64,000 nt of DNA, from assembly GCA_002205965.3 (NCBI GenBank), contig NADL03000765.1, positions 1 to 64,000 on the forward strand, given 5' to 3'. The stretch is from Kappaphycus alvarezii. Taxonomy: Eukaryota; Rhodophyta; Florideophyceae; Gigartinales; Solieriaceae. Under the pieces are notes generated by a model. It did no database searches. It was not told where the DNA came from and worked only from the letters and a program-made list of their open reading frames with translations. Positions 10,378 through 21,597 of the stretch are shown here, in pieces; positions within the stretch are counted from its first letter, which is position 1; every line of letters begins with the position of its first letter. The position numbers were made by a program, and so were the translations under genes.

Positions 10378-11925
10378 TCAGCCGTTCTCGTCATCACTGT
10401 AGAAACTGGCACCGTCCGACAATTTCTCAGATGATTCCCTACTCAACTCAAAGTCCAAATCGAATGTGCGTTTCTCATCCCTTGCCATGATTCCAATCGG
10501 TCTCCCAAACTCGGCCCCCACCCGAGCACTAACAAACGCCCTTGCAATATCCGATGTGCCAATAGGCCTGAGCAAAATCCGCAACACGTGCAACAGGGCC
10601 ACAGCGGATGCCAGCAGAATCGTCATCGTCAACCAGTTCAACCTGCGGCTCTCCTCGAGCCACATGCGCTGCTCTAACGGCCATGTGCTGGAGGAGCCGA
10701 CGTCCAGGTCATTCAAATCCGGCCCCCCTACCGAAACGCCACTCGCGCCCTTGAAATACGCGACTGCGAATTCCAAGGCGGCATCCCCCCTGGGTAGAAT
10801 CCCGCGGACCCTTGTGGTGGTAAGGGACGAGGTGACCTGTCGAAACCGTCGCTGTCCGTTGATTTGCACGACGGCGACGTTTTCGCCGTCCTCCACCGTG
10901 ATGTTATACCGTTGGCTCAGGGCGGTGAGTCGGTCGAGATTCATGCGTGTATCGTTTGTGCGGCGCACGTACTCGTTGAACAGAAAGGCGATATATTGGC
11001 GATGGATAAAGTAGGTGGCCTCGGGATAGTTGACGTAATAGGAGCGTTTTGAGAGGATCTTGCGCTTGCGATCATTCATGGTGAAATAGATAATCATCTT
11101 GTAGCTGGCGGACAGGTCGCCGATGGTGATTCGATGCTCGGCACCATAGAGATGGTTGATGGTCTGAATGGTAAGGTTGACCTCATCGGAGACGGGTTGG
11201 AAGCCGAGTTGCGCCGAGAGATTGCCCGTGGCAACGAGGCATGGCGTAACGCGAGTGTTGCCCTGTTCGAGGTTTCCGCCGGTACGACTGACAATGCGGA
11301 GGGAGACGCAGGGGCGATTGTTGGCACTGGCGACATTGTCCCGGATAAGATTCCAATCCGGTAGCAAGGTTTCCTCGTAATTAAAGGCGGCCATGGCGTT
11401 GGTGACTTGTGTGAATTCGACGGTGGAGAGCCAGAGGACGGTGGCCTCTACGGTGAACGTGATGATGAGGACGGCGATAGCAGTGAGCAAGAGACGGAGG
11501 TTAATTTTGCGGCGGGGTTGGCCGGAGGGAAGCGGTGTTCCTCGGATGATGTAACGAAACTTGAAATCTCGAGCGAGTTCGATGAATTGCTTGACGGAGA
11601 AGCCGAAATTGGAGACGGTGCCTTTGTAGGTGCGGAGGAGGATGGTGGTTATGATGGCCTCGATGACGAGAAGCAGGAGAAGGGAAAGGATGGTGAGGAT
11701 GAGGTCATCGCGGGTGGTGAGGTCGACTGAGAAACGGGTGGATGCGCGGTGACTGACGGAAATGTTTTCGGAGAGAAACGTGGCGACATCGCCTCTGTCC
11801 ATCAAGTCGAGAGGGACTGTAAAGGGTGGAGGTAAATCGTCGGCAATGTAGGAGAGAAAGGAATTGCCTTGGTTGTCGGTTAAAGTGGTAGGGATTAAAA
11901 CGCTGGGAGTTGGAACGGCTGTCAT
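10378..11925 (-). CDS. Three-pass membrane protein of unknown family (paralogue 1)
   Basis: An uninterrupted frame of 515 codons ends at TGA. I chose the ATG at 11925 because the farther upstream start at 11982 is TTG and the paralogue at 13098 begins similarly. Predicted layout: about 74 residues before TM1 (75-97), a short polar loop with FGFSVKQFIELARDF, TM2 (about 143-166), a large domain of about 260 residues with two cysteines (RPC and TPC) and several N-glycosylation sites, TM3 (about 429-452), and a tail rich in Ser, Asp and Glu. Conserved with the paralogue are TTRDD before TM1, YGAEH/YGADH with TIG in the large domain, and TSDIA/TPDIA after TM3. No known domain was recognised. A surface receptor or transporter-associated role is possible but is only inference. 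It shares a divergent promoter region with its paralogue. Confidence 0.88.
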   Translation of the reverse strand: MTAVPTPSVLIPTTLTDNQGNSFLSYIADDLPPPFTVPLDLMDRGDVATFLSENISVSHRASTRFSVDLTTRDDLILTILSLLLLLVIEAIITTILLRTYKGTVSNFGFSVKQFIELARDFKFRYIIRGTPLPSGQPRRKINLRLLLTAIAVLIITFTVEATVLWLSTVEFTQVTNAMAAFNYEETLLPDWNLIRDNVASANNRPCVSLRIVSRTGGNLEQGNTRVTPCLVATGNLSAQLGFQPVSDEVNLTIQTINHLYGAEHRITIGDLSASYKMIIYFTMNDRKRKILSKRSYYVNYPEATYFIHRQYIAFLFNEYVRRTNDTRMNLDRLTALSQRYNITVEDGENVAVVQINGQRRFRQVTSSLTTTRVRGILPRGDAALEFAVAYFKGASGVSVGGPDLNDLDVGSSSTWPLEQRMWLEESRRLNWLTMTILLASAVALLHVLRILLRPIGTSDIARAFVSARVGAEFGRPIGIMARDEKRTFDLDFELSRESSEKLSDGASFYSDDENG

Positions 11926-13097
11926 TGTGGAGTGAATGTGTGGGGCATTGTAGGAGGGAGATGATCTGTAAATGCGCCACAACGTTTGGCAAGAGCGGGT
12001 CTGTGCAAGGCGGTGGTTGCGAGTATGCGGTAGATTCTCACTTTATGTGTTTATTCTCAATGGAATGAACAGAGTGGCAGGCGCCGGGTGTACGGTAGAC
12101 AGAGATAGTGTCGCAGTTTTGCCTGGGCAAAAGTTTGCGTGTCTAAACGGCGGTCCCGAGGCTCGGTGGCGGGGACGAAGCAAATGCGCATGTACAGTAT
12201 TACAATTGTGGATGTGTGCTTTCTTTATCAGGCGGGGCGTGGATTAAGAGCAACGGTATGCGAGCAAAGATTAGCTGCACTGGAGAAAATAAAGATCACT
12301 GAAACATACTGTGCTGTACGGTACTGTACAGACCGAAGGAGCTTGCCTGCAATGCTTGCATGGATGGAAATAACATCAATGCTGGCATGGATGGCAAACG
12401 ATGCGTTGAATAATTATACGAGATCGGCGTTTGAGCAACTAGAGAGTAAACCATGTTGGTTTCTCAGCAAGGTGCAATGTGCCATGTTTCTCCGCTCCTC
12501 ATGAAACTTGATAGGTATAATTGGGGTGATTTGACTCGAGTGATTGGAGTGGTTGAAACCTCTTGCGTCCACCACAGGATCAGCAGAATGATCAAGACTA
12601 TGAATATCCAAAAGAGATGATAACCGTACTGTCATCCGGTTTTGTACTTGTACATTGGGGTGCGCGACGGCCTTGTGCCAACCACATTTCGTTCCTCTCC
12701 GCCCGTCGATGATATCATACGGCTATCCCCGCTCACATCCTATGTAATATCTCGCATGTACTGTACAGTACTGTATATAATTAGCGAGAGACTAGAGCGC
12801 ACTGCCCCGCAATCATACCGCCCATGTACAAATCAGGTCAACATTCCATATCCCGGATTTCATCCAAACGGCACTCCCAACACTGTGCCCTTACCCTCAA
12901 ATCGATAACAACCAAAGTGCATCGATAGCATCGTTCCCCATCTCCCCGCATTGACCTGTCATGACCTACTCTCACCATTTGCACGCAACCGCTGTTCAGT
13001 AAACCCGCGCACAGTCGCTCGCCGATTAAATGCTATCAACCCCCATCCCCTCCAACTCCTCCTCATCTCCCCTCACGGCTGTCCCCACAAACCAGAC
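11926..13097. promoter_or_regulatory. Shared intergenic region of the divergent membrane-protein pair
   Basis: This 1.17-kb region separates the two divergent start codons and therefore contains both promoters. It carries near-palindromes of the TACTGTACAGTA type at about 12309-12330 and 12758-12777; the latter runs into CTGTATATAATTAGC, a possible TATA element for the rightward gene. No coding sequence with family resemblance lies inside. Promoter function is inferred from position only. Confidence 0.45.
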
Positions 13098-14612
13098 ATG
13101 AATTTCACTTTCATCACCCTTCGCGACAACTATGATAACCCGTATTTCACCCTCAACTCGTCCGGAACCGTAGTTCGCAATGTTACCGCCATTCAGGAGT
13201 TGGGCGACGGCAGCCAACTAAACATCGCTTCCCTTGCTGACCCACTCCTTTTTGTCGAGCGACGCGCATCCGGGCCTTTTCAGACCGACATTACCACACG
13301 CGATGATGTCCTCCTCGCCTTTATGTCCCTGATCCTTCTTTTGATCATTGACAGCATGATCGCCGCCGTTCTCTTACGCTCCAAGCATGGCGCCATTAGT
13401 AACTTCAGCTTCTCGGTCAAACAAGTCATCCAACTCACAAGGGATTTCACCTTTCGCGGCATCATACCTCCACGCAAGCAAAGGAATGGACGAAACATCA
13501 ACGTCCGTCTGCTCCTCGTCTCCTTTCTCATCCTTTTGTGCTCCCTCGGGGTCGAGGTCGCCATTCTATTTCTGACAAACCCCACTCTCACCACTGTCTC
13601 CAACCTCGTCGCCACCTTTCGCATCATGCAACCAGTCGTCCCACACTGGGGGCACATTCGTTTTCACGCCCGTGCCTCCATCAACCGCCCCTGCGAACCC
13701 TCTATTTTCGTCGCTGTCGAGCAAGGATCCACCGCCATCAACGGCTGTACCCAGAGCTCTTTAGACCCGGAAAATGTCGACATCTTCCAAAAGAACACCG
13801 AGCTCAGGAATTTAACCATCATTTCGGATTTCCATGCTTACGGCGCCGATCATGTCATGACCATTGGTAACCAAACCGCCACCTTTGCCACGCGAGTCGT
13901 GTTTGTGCTCGGAGACAAACGCCCTCGCTTCATGAGGGCCCCCGCCATTTCTAGCGATGAATCCGAGCAGGTACGCTTTGCACACATGCAGTTTGTCGCA
14001 TACGTGTTTTCGATTTACACGAGAGACGTGGGGGCAGCTGACCCGGACATGAACTTGCAACGGCTGAGAGAACTGGATTTCGTCTTTGACGATACACAGG
14101 ATGGTCCGCAGTACAGAATTTTGAGGCGGATGGAGAATCAATCGCTTGTCGAGTCGAGGAGGTACATAACGACGCTCAGTGGGGTCATCCCCGATGGGTT
14201 GGCAGTTTTGCGAGTGGCCCAGCATTACTTTCGAGCAAGTGCTGCTGTGGTTGTAACTGACCCAGACCAGGAGGATTTGTTTCTTGGCGAAGGGCTCCAG
14301 AACAGGGTGGCCGAAATATGGAAAGAGCAGATAAGACCTTTAAACTGGCCTTCACTTCTTATTGCAATCTTGGCGTTACTCTTGGCCCTCGTTACGGTTC
14401 GAATCTTCGCCAAGCCCGTGTCCACTCCGGACATTGCCGCCGTGTACGTCAAGCATGCCGTCGGGGCAGATCCTGGTAGGGGGCCCATGGAAATCTCAGA
14501 GAAAGAAAGCAGCTCGTTTCGTGTGAGTATCCTGAGGGACGATAGCTTGTACAGGATAGGGGCAGAGACAAATACGAATGAACGCTATGATGTACAAGAA
14601 GAATACACATAG
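13098..14612 (+). CDS. Three-pass membrane protein of unknown family (paralogue 2)
   Basis: An uninterrupted frame of 504 codons ends at TAG. The ATG at 13098 (MNFTFITLRDN) is preferred over the in-frame TTG at 12951, since it gives the same N-terminal length as the paralogue. Membrane segments are at about 71-93, 137-159 and 415-437, with a domain of about 255 residues between TM2 and TM3. That domain holds NRPC and a second Cys, YGADHVMTIG, and N-glycosylation motifs. The block TDITTRDDVLLAF and the loop NFSFSVKQVIQLTRDFTF closely match the leftward paralogue, so the pair arose by inverted duplication. Intact frames, unlike most of the window, argue for selection. The function is unknown. 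The sequence gives no kinase, channel or transporter motif that I recognise. Confidence 0.88.
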   Translation: MNFTFITLRDNYDNPYFTLNSSGTVVRNVTAIQELGDGSQLNIASLADPLLFVERRASGPFQTDITTRDDVLLAFMSLILLLIIDSMIAAVLLRSKHGAISNFSFSVKQVIQLTRDFTFRGIIPPRKQRNGRNINVRLLLVSFLILLCSLGVEVAILFLTNPTLTTVSNLVATFRIMQPVVPHWGHIRFHARASINRPCEPSIFVAVEQGSTAINGCTQSSLDPENVDIFQKNTELRNLTIISDFHAYGADHVMTIGNQTATFATRVVFVLGDKRPRFMRAPAISSDESEQVRFAHMQFVAYVFSIYTRDVGAADPDMNLQRLRELDFVFDDTQDGPQYRILRRMENQSLVESRRYITTLSGVIPDGLAVLRVAQHYFRASAAVVVTDPDQEDLFLGEGLQNRVAEIWKEQIRPLNWPSLLIAILALLLALVTVRIFAKPVSTPDIAAVYVKHAVGADPGRGPMEISEKESSSFRVSILRDDSLYRIGAETNTNERYDVQEEYT

Positions 14613-15438
14613 CTACGGTGCCGATGTGCAGTCGGCAAGGAGAGGGGCTCCGTGAGTGTTGCGGAGCTGCGAGTTGGTTGACCCAGGGTTGGCAGTTGTG
14701 GTCACTTGTGGAAAGCACAGGCAATGCAACCCTCTTCATGTTCCAGAGTGGGTCAATTGCATACTGCTATAATTGGCCCAGGGAGCAGGGCTACGAGGAG
14801 GACGGGGACGCATATAGAGCTGGGAGAGAAGAAAGGTTGTTCTGCCTAGTCGCAAGTGAAGCCGGATACCGTTTCGGATTATTGGTGAATGTTCTGCTTT
14901 TTGGGATGAATGCCTGTTGTCAGCATTAAGAGGAATCGACATTGGCTCGGTTCCCCACCATATATGGATTGATCGCTTACTACTCAACTGCAACTCCTCC
15001 GAAAGGTTTATGCAATTTACGAAAGAAGGATCGGTATTGCGTTTCGACGCGGAATCACATACGGCCTCAGCTACAGTACAGAGTCGAGTCCCGATTTTCA
15101 CGCACGTCACTCTTCCCTACTCTGGCCTCGTCCACTCTTTCAACTACATCACCCTGAGGCGTCCCTATCAGTACGCTCAGATAGTTGGTATTTAATATTC
15201 ATCAGGATGACGTCTCAACGAATTAATTGGCAACTGCGAGGGCTACAACTTTCGTTTGATAATTCGGAAACCAAAAAAGCCGTTTGTGCAGCCAAGTAGA
15301 CGGTATACTGGATCTGATCGTCCCCTATTCTCAAGGTTTGGCCAAAATCTCTCAAATCGATCGCCGGAGTCGATTTTACACCACTCTATCTCGGGCGTCA
15401 AAAACATGAATTTGAATGTGCCATTTTGACTCTTGTTA
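14613..15438. other. Spacer, no recognised gene
   Basis: Only short open frames without family resemblance. It holds the 3' flank of the rightward membrane-protein gene. Confidence 0.45.
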
Positions 15439-15512
15439 TGGGGTAGCTGGGAAGGTTTGGGGTGCTTTACTGATTAGGGAGGCAGAACGGCTATTTTCCG
15501 AAGGTTAAAGGG
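15439..15512 (-). repeat. Dispersed repeat edge, copy 1
   Basis: Read on the minus strand, CTTCGGAAAATAGCCGTTC is followed by CCCTAATCAGTAAAGCACCC. The same order of motifs appears at 42330-42396 and 46237-46310 on the plus strand. It probably marks the end of a repeat family; at 42.3 kb it follows a LINE-type coding remnant. Confidence 0.6.
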
Positions 15513-16372
15513 GACAACTCTGTAAGACTGAGTGGTGCCACTGAGTGTTCTCTACTTTTCTGGGAATCTTCCATTGCCGCGTTTTACATTATTTTTGACA
15601 CGTAGGACAGACTGCCCTGGTTGCTTGGTCCGTTTTGTTGCCTTCTGAATGTGGCAAATCACGTTGCGCAAGCTTCAACTTTGAAGATACGGCTGTACGA
15701 GATTCAATTCGGTGCTCAGATCTTGACTTGAGTTGTTTTCGTGTCATGACGGATGCCCCGTCACGACTCCCCCTCATGTACAGCAAATACTTTCTATGGC
15801 TTGCAAAACACCTGTCACGCGACATCCAAGGGAATCAGCCATTTTTGGTATGCTACGTACCCTTTTTTATTGGTAGCCTCCCACTACCGCGCTCGAACGC
15901 CCCACCCTGAAAAGGCATACCTACGGTACTACGGTCCCCATGCCGGTCTGAAGGCATCCAATTGCGCCCCCTGGCAACAGATGTTAATGGCCAGATCGAC
16001 ATCTCCGGCCTCCAGCTCCTCCAGGATATCGCAAATTGCACCGCCGCGAGGCCGGGAAAATCTGCCGTCACGGAGTTTTACGCGCTGCGGACAAAGCTGT
16101 CAGCTTTCGTGCTTAAAACTGCCCTCATGATTAACCAGCGCAAATTCAGCGCTGTTAAGCAGCACCAAGTAAGTCCAGTAGGCGCCAGAAGGTCCGTTCA
16201 GACGGCGTTTGAATAAATTTTATAATTTACTCCTCTCTCATTTTGAGTGCACAGTACTGTACAGTACAGTACTGTACACCACCTGACCGCCTAATGCCCT
16301 TCGAGTGGTAAGGGGCTAGGTGAACAGATGTACTGTATACTGCCACCTATAGTTAAAGCACCCCTCAGAATG
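15513..16372. other. Spacer with coding-like debris and a palindromic cluster
   Basis: An open stretch at 15962-16216 (85 codons) looks protein-like but matches nothing I recognise. Near 16252-16280 lies a cluster of CAGTACTGTACAGTAC-type palindromes, with another TGTACTGTATACTG at 16329. No intact gene. Confidence 0.4.
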
Positions 16373-16497
16373 CAGGTGTATCAGCTATACACGTATATTT
16401 TAAAAAAGTGGTACCTGGTATGAATTCAGCGCCCTTTTAAACGGTGGAAACCAAGGAAATTTTATACAGTTCGTGCAACTGTAGTGCAAAAAATATA

Positions 16498-17024
16498 TCA
16501 GGCCGATGGGAGCCGGCGGTGGCACAGATTGTTTCGGCGTAACCTTTGTCAACCCGCTCGCTCCCTCCCACGCAAGAACCAGGGCTTTCAACCCACTCAA
16601 CAGCCTCAACGCAGCTCACGCAGAGAAGCAGCGGAAATACCACGGGTTCCTTGCTGAGCTGTCTAGGAGAATCAGGCTGGTTCCTGTCCCATCTCAACGC
16701 TTGGAGGATGGCATCCGGCGGCGTTCTCTGTCGTCAAGGAACTCGCGAGGACTGTTGCCACCCGCGCAATGGAACGGTTTTCGAAGGTTAGAGCCATTCT
16801 TTTACAGCGGCACTCCGCTTTGACAGTAACCTCCAATGCCGCTTGTTTGCTGCCTGGCCTCCCTTCCACCGTTTGGTAGATTTCAGTGCCATCCACAGCT
16901 TTCGACGCATTGTACGGTTTCACAACTGGCTTGACAATGATACGATATCTACGCTCCGGTACAAATCTACTGGATACCAACCCACATATCTACCACAGTA
17001 AATTAACCCCCCATTTACACAAAA
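16498..17024 (+). mobile_element. 5'-truncated LINE fragment nested in the Tc1-type arm
   Basis: This insert interrupts the left inverted repeat, whose two halves rejoin exactly when it is removed. It encodes in two frames a C-terminal segment typical of the last domain of non-LTR retrotransposon polyproteins: a VNPLAPS block, an EKQRKY block about 30 residues on, then a helix-rich part with LARTVATRAMERFSKVRAIL and TSNAACLL. A 3' untranslated part ends TTAACCCCCCATTTACACA. The same coding blocks recur at 41930-42396 and 42413-42560, and the same 3' end recurs inverted at 44194-44285. The missing 5' part is the usual result of incomplete reverse transcription. Confidence 0.7.
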
Positions 17025-17099
17025 GTATGAAAATGTCATTTTAGAGGCAACTATAATTATAAAGCAACTTCAATTAACTCAGCAGAGTAGGGCCTTTAC

Positions 17100-18130
17100 G
17101 AGCTTCACCGCCAGTTTATTCGCATACCAACAATTTTTCGCCCCTCCAGACCGCTCAAGCACTTCAATACACCTGTTCGGCATTGAACAAAGTAGAGAAT
17201 AAACAACAGAGCTGGAATTTCACTCCAGCATTGTTTCACTCAATTCATAAGCTCTTCAACTGACATAAATTGCCTTTCATTCACGTATACCTTTCTTACT
17301 AGCCACTTACAAACATTATCTACCGGATTCAGGTCCGGAGACAGCACAAGCCAGTGCATTAGACTAAGTCCATTCTCTGAGAACTACTCCTTCAAGTCTT
17401 GACTCACATGTATAGGAGCATAGCATTGCTGATACGTCCAGTCTAAAGCCATAAATTTTTCCGCAAAAGGAAACAATTGTTCCTCCATTGCCTTCAGATA
17501 GGTCTTTGTTGTTCGTCTTTAATTCAAAACAATCAAAGCCGTCTTCTTAAAGCCAGATATCCCTACCCAAAACATTGCACCGCCACCACCCCTCTGCCTT
17601 CTACTAATAAGCACTGGATTGCTACCAAAAGCATACCTGTATGCTGGAAAACCATCGAGACCATCCAAACAGAAGCGTTTCTCATCGCTGAACAACTTTT
17701 TGCCACTTCTCCTGGTTCCATATCACATGATTTCATGCCCACTTCAGACGATCTTACTCAGTTGATTGACCTAGTTGGGGTGGCAACTGCGTCTTGCCAA
17801 AGCTCTTGTGGGGATCTTCATCCATAATTGCGGGTGTTCGCGACACAGAGACGAGAAGCTCACACTTTTCTTGCAAGGACCGTGCAGTGTGCCCACCTTT
17901 CCGAGCCTCTGGGAACAGACTGCGCCTATCTCGCTCCCCTTATTTTCAAGGGCGGCCCGTGCGAGTCTTTTTGTGCCTTCTTGTTGGATTTTTGAGGACG
18001 TTTCGGACTGCGGCTCGGCTGCGTTTGATATTTCTTGTAATTTGGGTATCAGATTTTTCCTCCTCGTGTAGTGTAATTTTTTCCATTCTCAATGTCGGTA
18101 AGGGCTTTTCCGCGGGGCAGTTTTGTGTCC
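17100..18130 (-). pseudogene. Tc1/IS630-family transposase, decayed
   Basis: On the minus strand, an N-terminal helix-turn-helix with HEEEKSDTQITRNIKRSRAA and a GRP linker (about 18090-17940) is followed by the catalytic domain. Around 17695-17660 lies FSDEKRFCLDG (first Asp). Next comes RRQRGGGGAMFWVGISG (about 17610-17555), a segment with YAPIH near 17420 where the second Asp is lost (QQCY in place of QxDN), and SPDLNPVDN near 17335, with Asp at the usual third acidic position. In-frame stops interrupt it at several points and a shift is needed near 17700. The gene fills the element between the inverted repeats, as expected for Tc1-type transposons. It cannot make an active enzyme as read. 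Confidence 0.85.
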
Positions 18131-18381
18131 AAAAGTTGTTGCTGGATGAGAGGATTACGGTTGGAGGGATTGAGAACCACTAAGATGCAGGGGATGGTTA
18201 CTAACATATTCCTTTAGAGAAGTGCTTAATACTTATAGTTGCCCCTAAAATGACATTTTTATAATTTTTTACTACAATTGCACGAACTGTACAAAATTAT
18301 TTTGGTTTCCACAGTTTAAGAGGACGCTAAGTTCATATCAGGTACTGTTTTTAAAATATACGTGTATACCTGCTACACCTG

Positions 18382-21199
18382 TATAACTGAATTGGTACCA
18401 CTGATGCGTCTGTACTGGTAGGAGTAGACGGGAGGGTGAACGGGGAGTTGGGAAGAAGAACGAATAAGGCCTGTGGACAAAGGCTTTGGAGCCTTCGAGA
18501 TGATGGTGGAGGTGAAATAAATCTTACTCTTAGTCACATTCGTTCAAATATCATAACTGTGCTACCAAGTCAGCCCCGCAACGAACGCCTCCCTCGGCTC
18601 CTTCGGCTTTGACCATTCCAATCTCAATGTCAGATGGTTTTAACCATACCCATCCAACTCTCAACACGCCTCGTCGCCAGTGAGACATTATGAAACGCCA
18701 AAAATGTACTGAAATTACTCTCCCCCGTCTCCCGACTCCCACCAAGAAAAATCCTTCGAATAGGGCCAAATACCTTACACAACGCATCCTAGTCTGCCTC
18801 GTCCGTATTCCTACTCACATTACTAATCTGCACAGTCGCTGAACCATGAAGCAGAACAACAACAAAATACATACATCAAAACCTAAAGCAAACCCCAACC
18901 CTTTTGCTAATCATATTGATCCTTTCAGCGTGATTCAGAAACTAGCTACCTCACTGCTCTAAAGAAAACGTTCCTTCAAAACCCAGCCAACAAACTATTG
19001 CCCATACTCAATTCCATATGAAGATTATTCAAAAGGAAACATTGTGCAAACTCTTGAAAACCCCCTACACATCAGCCCTCCTCTAAAAGACGATATTGAC
19101 ACTGCCATTGGGGCTACCCTGCCGATCATAAAACCAACTCAACTCCTTCACCGTACACCATGCTACAAAAATCGCCCAATCCCGTGGTGGTGAAACGATC
19201 GCCCAAGTTATCGACGTTGACCTTGCCCATAAAATCCTCATGCGAATAGACGCCATTGCCCCAGTTGCAGTATCTCTCCCGATAACTATCCAAACATTAC
19301 GTCGCCGCCGCCGAGACAGGCGACAGTATCGAGTCCTGCCTACGAATATACACAGAATTGTTCAAATTCTGATGACAGACGAGACTGGCTTTCCACACTA
19401 AATTTACAAATTCCCGCAGCAGTGACCACTAAAACGGAAAGACGAGGGGGATGAAAGTGTACGGCGGGGTCTCCGGCGGTGACGAGACCATCCAGGCGAT
19501 GGGGGCATCAAATGTGCTGAGGTGAAGATTGCTCCTGGTGAGAATGTGATGGTTAGTGTAGCCAGCGAATCGAAAAGAGACTTCAGAAGTGTTGGAGAGC
19601 AGGTAGATGCCAATGATTTCCAGGTTCAGGAGGGGCGTGATAAGGGAGGCCAGCTGTAGTGGGACATTACATTACAGTCCCATTGTATATCATATAAACC
19701 CTGACACGTCCCAAGCTTCTCTCCAGATCAGATTTCTTGAGATTCTCAGCGGCCGGCGCGCAATTCCAGGGGAAGATTGGTGGAAATTGTAAAATATTTT
19801 TCTCAAAGTATCTTGATTTTTGTGAGATAAGTTCAAATTCCGGCATAACCTCTGTTCTCTTGAAAAATTCCTGGATATATCATGAAATTTATCTTAAATC
19901 TCAAATCTATCTGAAATGACATTTACATATTGATACTGACTGTTTCCGAAGAAGAACTCCGGGACCAATAAGTTTCAGCTCATGACATCTCCTTACATAT
20001 TTTCATTACACTAATTGACCGCACCCTCGATTAATTTGACATTCCCCTGCCCAAGAAATGACCAGCACGATGTAGATCTGCCCCGAGAATTTCTTGTTGA
20101 CCGAAGATTTATGAATAAGGTAATAAAAAGTCACGTCTCCCCGCACCTACACAGAAGTTATTGCTATACAGAAAGGTCTTGCAGTGGTGCCAGCGCAGCA
20201 AGCAAACGGTTTGCCGTGGCAGCACCGCATCTGTGACAGCTCCGCAGGAGTGCCAGGATATTTTATGGTATTAATCTACTACAAAATGCTACTGTAGCCA
20301 CTACACTTAATTTTCATGGTGGCACAACTTTACAGTGCACTATACTTTTACATACGGTGCAGAGGGGCTACAAAAAGTCAATATAAGGGCTTGTGTACCG
20401 AGTAGCGGAGCAAGTCTAAGACAAGAATCATCAGCCATCAGAAAAAATAAATGAAGAGCTGATCTTGCTGCAATAAGGAGAAGCCAACCATTCGAGCACA
20501 GCGGACAGTAGTTGTGTCAGAAATTTTAAGCTCGGCTTGTTGAGCGTACAGTAGACTTGCAACATCAACCTTGGTGCGTGCTACACGAGTCATACCTTTT
20601 TGGCTGTGATAATACAGTTATACCGTAATTAACAATACGTACTGTATACTCTAATGTGCTGAACCACAACTTCCCAGCTATAGGAAGTCATGCAATCGCA
20701 GGTGGTGAGATAAACCCAATTTTGTCCCGTCATTCAAAAATTAGATAAAAATAAATTGCCCATCGCCTGTCGCGCGTTTTCGCTACCTGTCGCGCTTTTG
20801 CGTGGCCCGTTGCGGGTAAATAATAACCGAAATATACACTTATCCCAAGCCTTCAATATGGTTTACATGACCCCTCCCCAGCAACGAATCTTGGTGCATG
20901 GTTGGTAGGGGCAATCTCCTGCACCTCAATCGAAATTTCAACCCTTTTTTGGGCTGATCCTATAGGTCAAAGGGATCGGCCTCTAAAACAACACAGTAGG
21001 TCTACATCTTAATCACGATGCATAAATATTGCATCAACCACAGACTACCACCGACTACTACACAACCGACCACCGACCATTACACCACCGACCACTCCAC
21101 TACGGACCACCACTGCTGGTGCCGTCGTTCGCTTTTACTGTCGCTGCTGCCGCTAGTGCTTATTGCTCGCTATTCTCTGTTATTGCTGGACTCACTTCT
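18382..21199. other. Spacer, no recognised gene
   Basis: No intact gene. A stretch at about 19430-19660 reads openly on the plus strand (includes KIAPGENVMVSVASESKRDF) but is unrecognised. Near 20768-20815 a short imperfect repeat of CTGTCGCGC(T)TTT occurs. At 20374-20390 AATATAAGGG resembles a TATA element. At 21040-21110 there is a low-complexity ACCGACCAC tract. Confidence 0.35.
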
Positions 21200-21597
21200 G
21201 AGTGGGCCTCCACCACAAGATAGTCTATTCTGCGATACAAAGGCTGTCGGGTGTCGTGCCCGTAACTGCTTTCGCAGGCTCAAGTGATGGACTTTAGTTG
21301 GGCTCCGCATCACTCTAGTCTACTATTATACACAGAGGCTAGTATTTGCCGTGCCTGTAACTCCAACCGGGGGCTCAAGTAGTGAACTTGGACCTACAGG
21401 AGCGAAGGGCTGGTCTGATTTATTGTAAGCAACCGAAAATTTGGGTTGCTACTTGGGAACCCCTGCTCAAACTTATCTGACAGCCTGTCTTGTTTTGGAT
21501 GCCCTATCGGGTAACCCCTGGCCAATTTATAGGACTACCTGCTGCCTCCTAGTAAACCCCGGGAAAACTTCAATAATTCCAAGCTGGTATTGTATGT
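21200..21597 (+). pseudogene. Degenerate zinc-finger half-repeats upstream of the C2H2 frame
   Basis: Two divergent tandem units of about 100 bp translate to GCRARNCFRRLK and SICRACNSNRGLK, each followed by a stop. They resemble the CRACERPFPSVHDLK half of the intact finger downstream. I read them as decayed copies of zinc-finger repeats, or as exon pieces separated by unrecognised introns. A pyrimidine-rich TGTGTGTTTTCTAG just before 21605 could be a splice acceptor. Confidence 0.35.

Larger units (their letters stand above)
16373..18381 (-). mobile_element. Tc1/mariner-type element with long inverted repeats
   Basis: Terminal inverted repeats match over about 160 bp. The left arm is 16373-16497 continuing at 17025-17062; the right arm is about 18225-18381 on the opposite strand. 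Both outer ends begin CAGGTGTA and share TATACACGTATATTTTAAAA and CAGTTCGTGCAA. TA follows the right end, as expected for this superfamily; the left flank reads TG. The left arm is split by an insertion (16498-17024). Without it the element is about 1.48 kb. It encodes the decayed transposase at 17100-18130 on the minus strand. Confidence 0.8.

Noticed and set aside
10100..10440. Several overlapping short frames on both strands
   Set aside because: By-products of C-rich sequence at the 3' flank of the membrane-protein gene.
11926..11982. Longer N-terminus for the leftward membrane protein
   Set aside because: It would start at TTG; the ATG at 11925 fits the paralogue.
12951..13097. Longer N-terminus for the rightward membrane protein
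   Set aside because: It starts at TTG and adds 49 residues without a counterpart in the paralogue.
21040..21110. CRISPR-like or designed repeat in the ACCGACCAC tract
   Set aside because: Irregular low-complexity sequence without uniform spacers.
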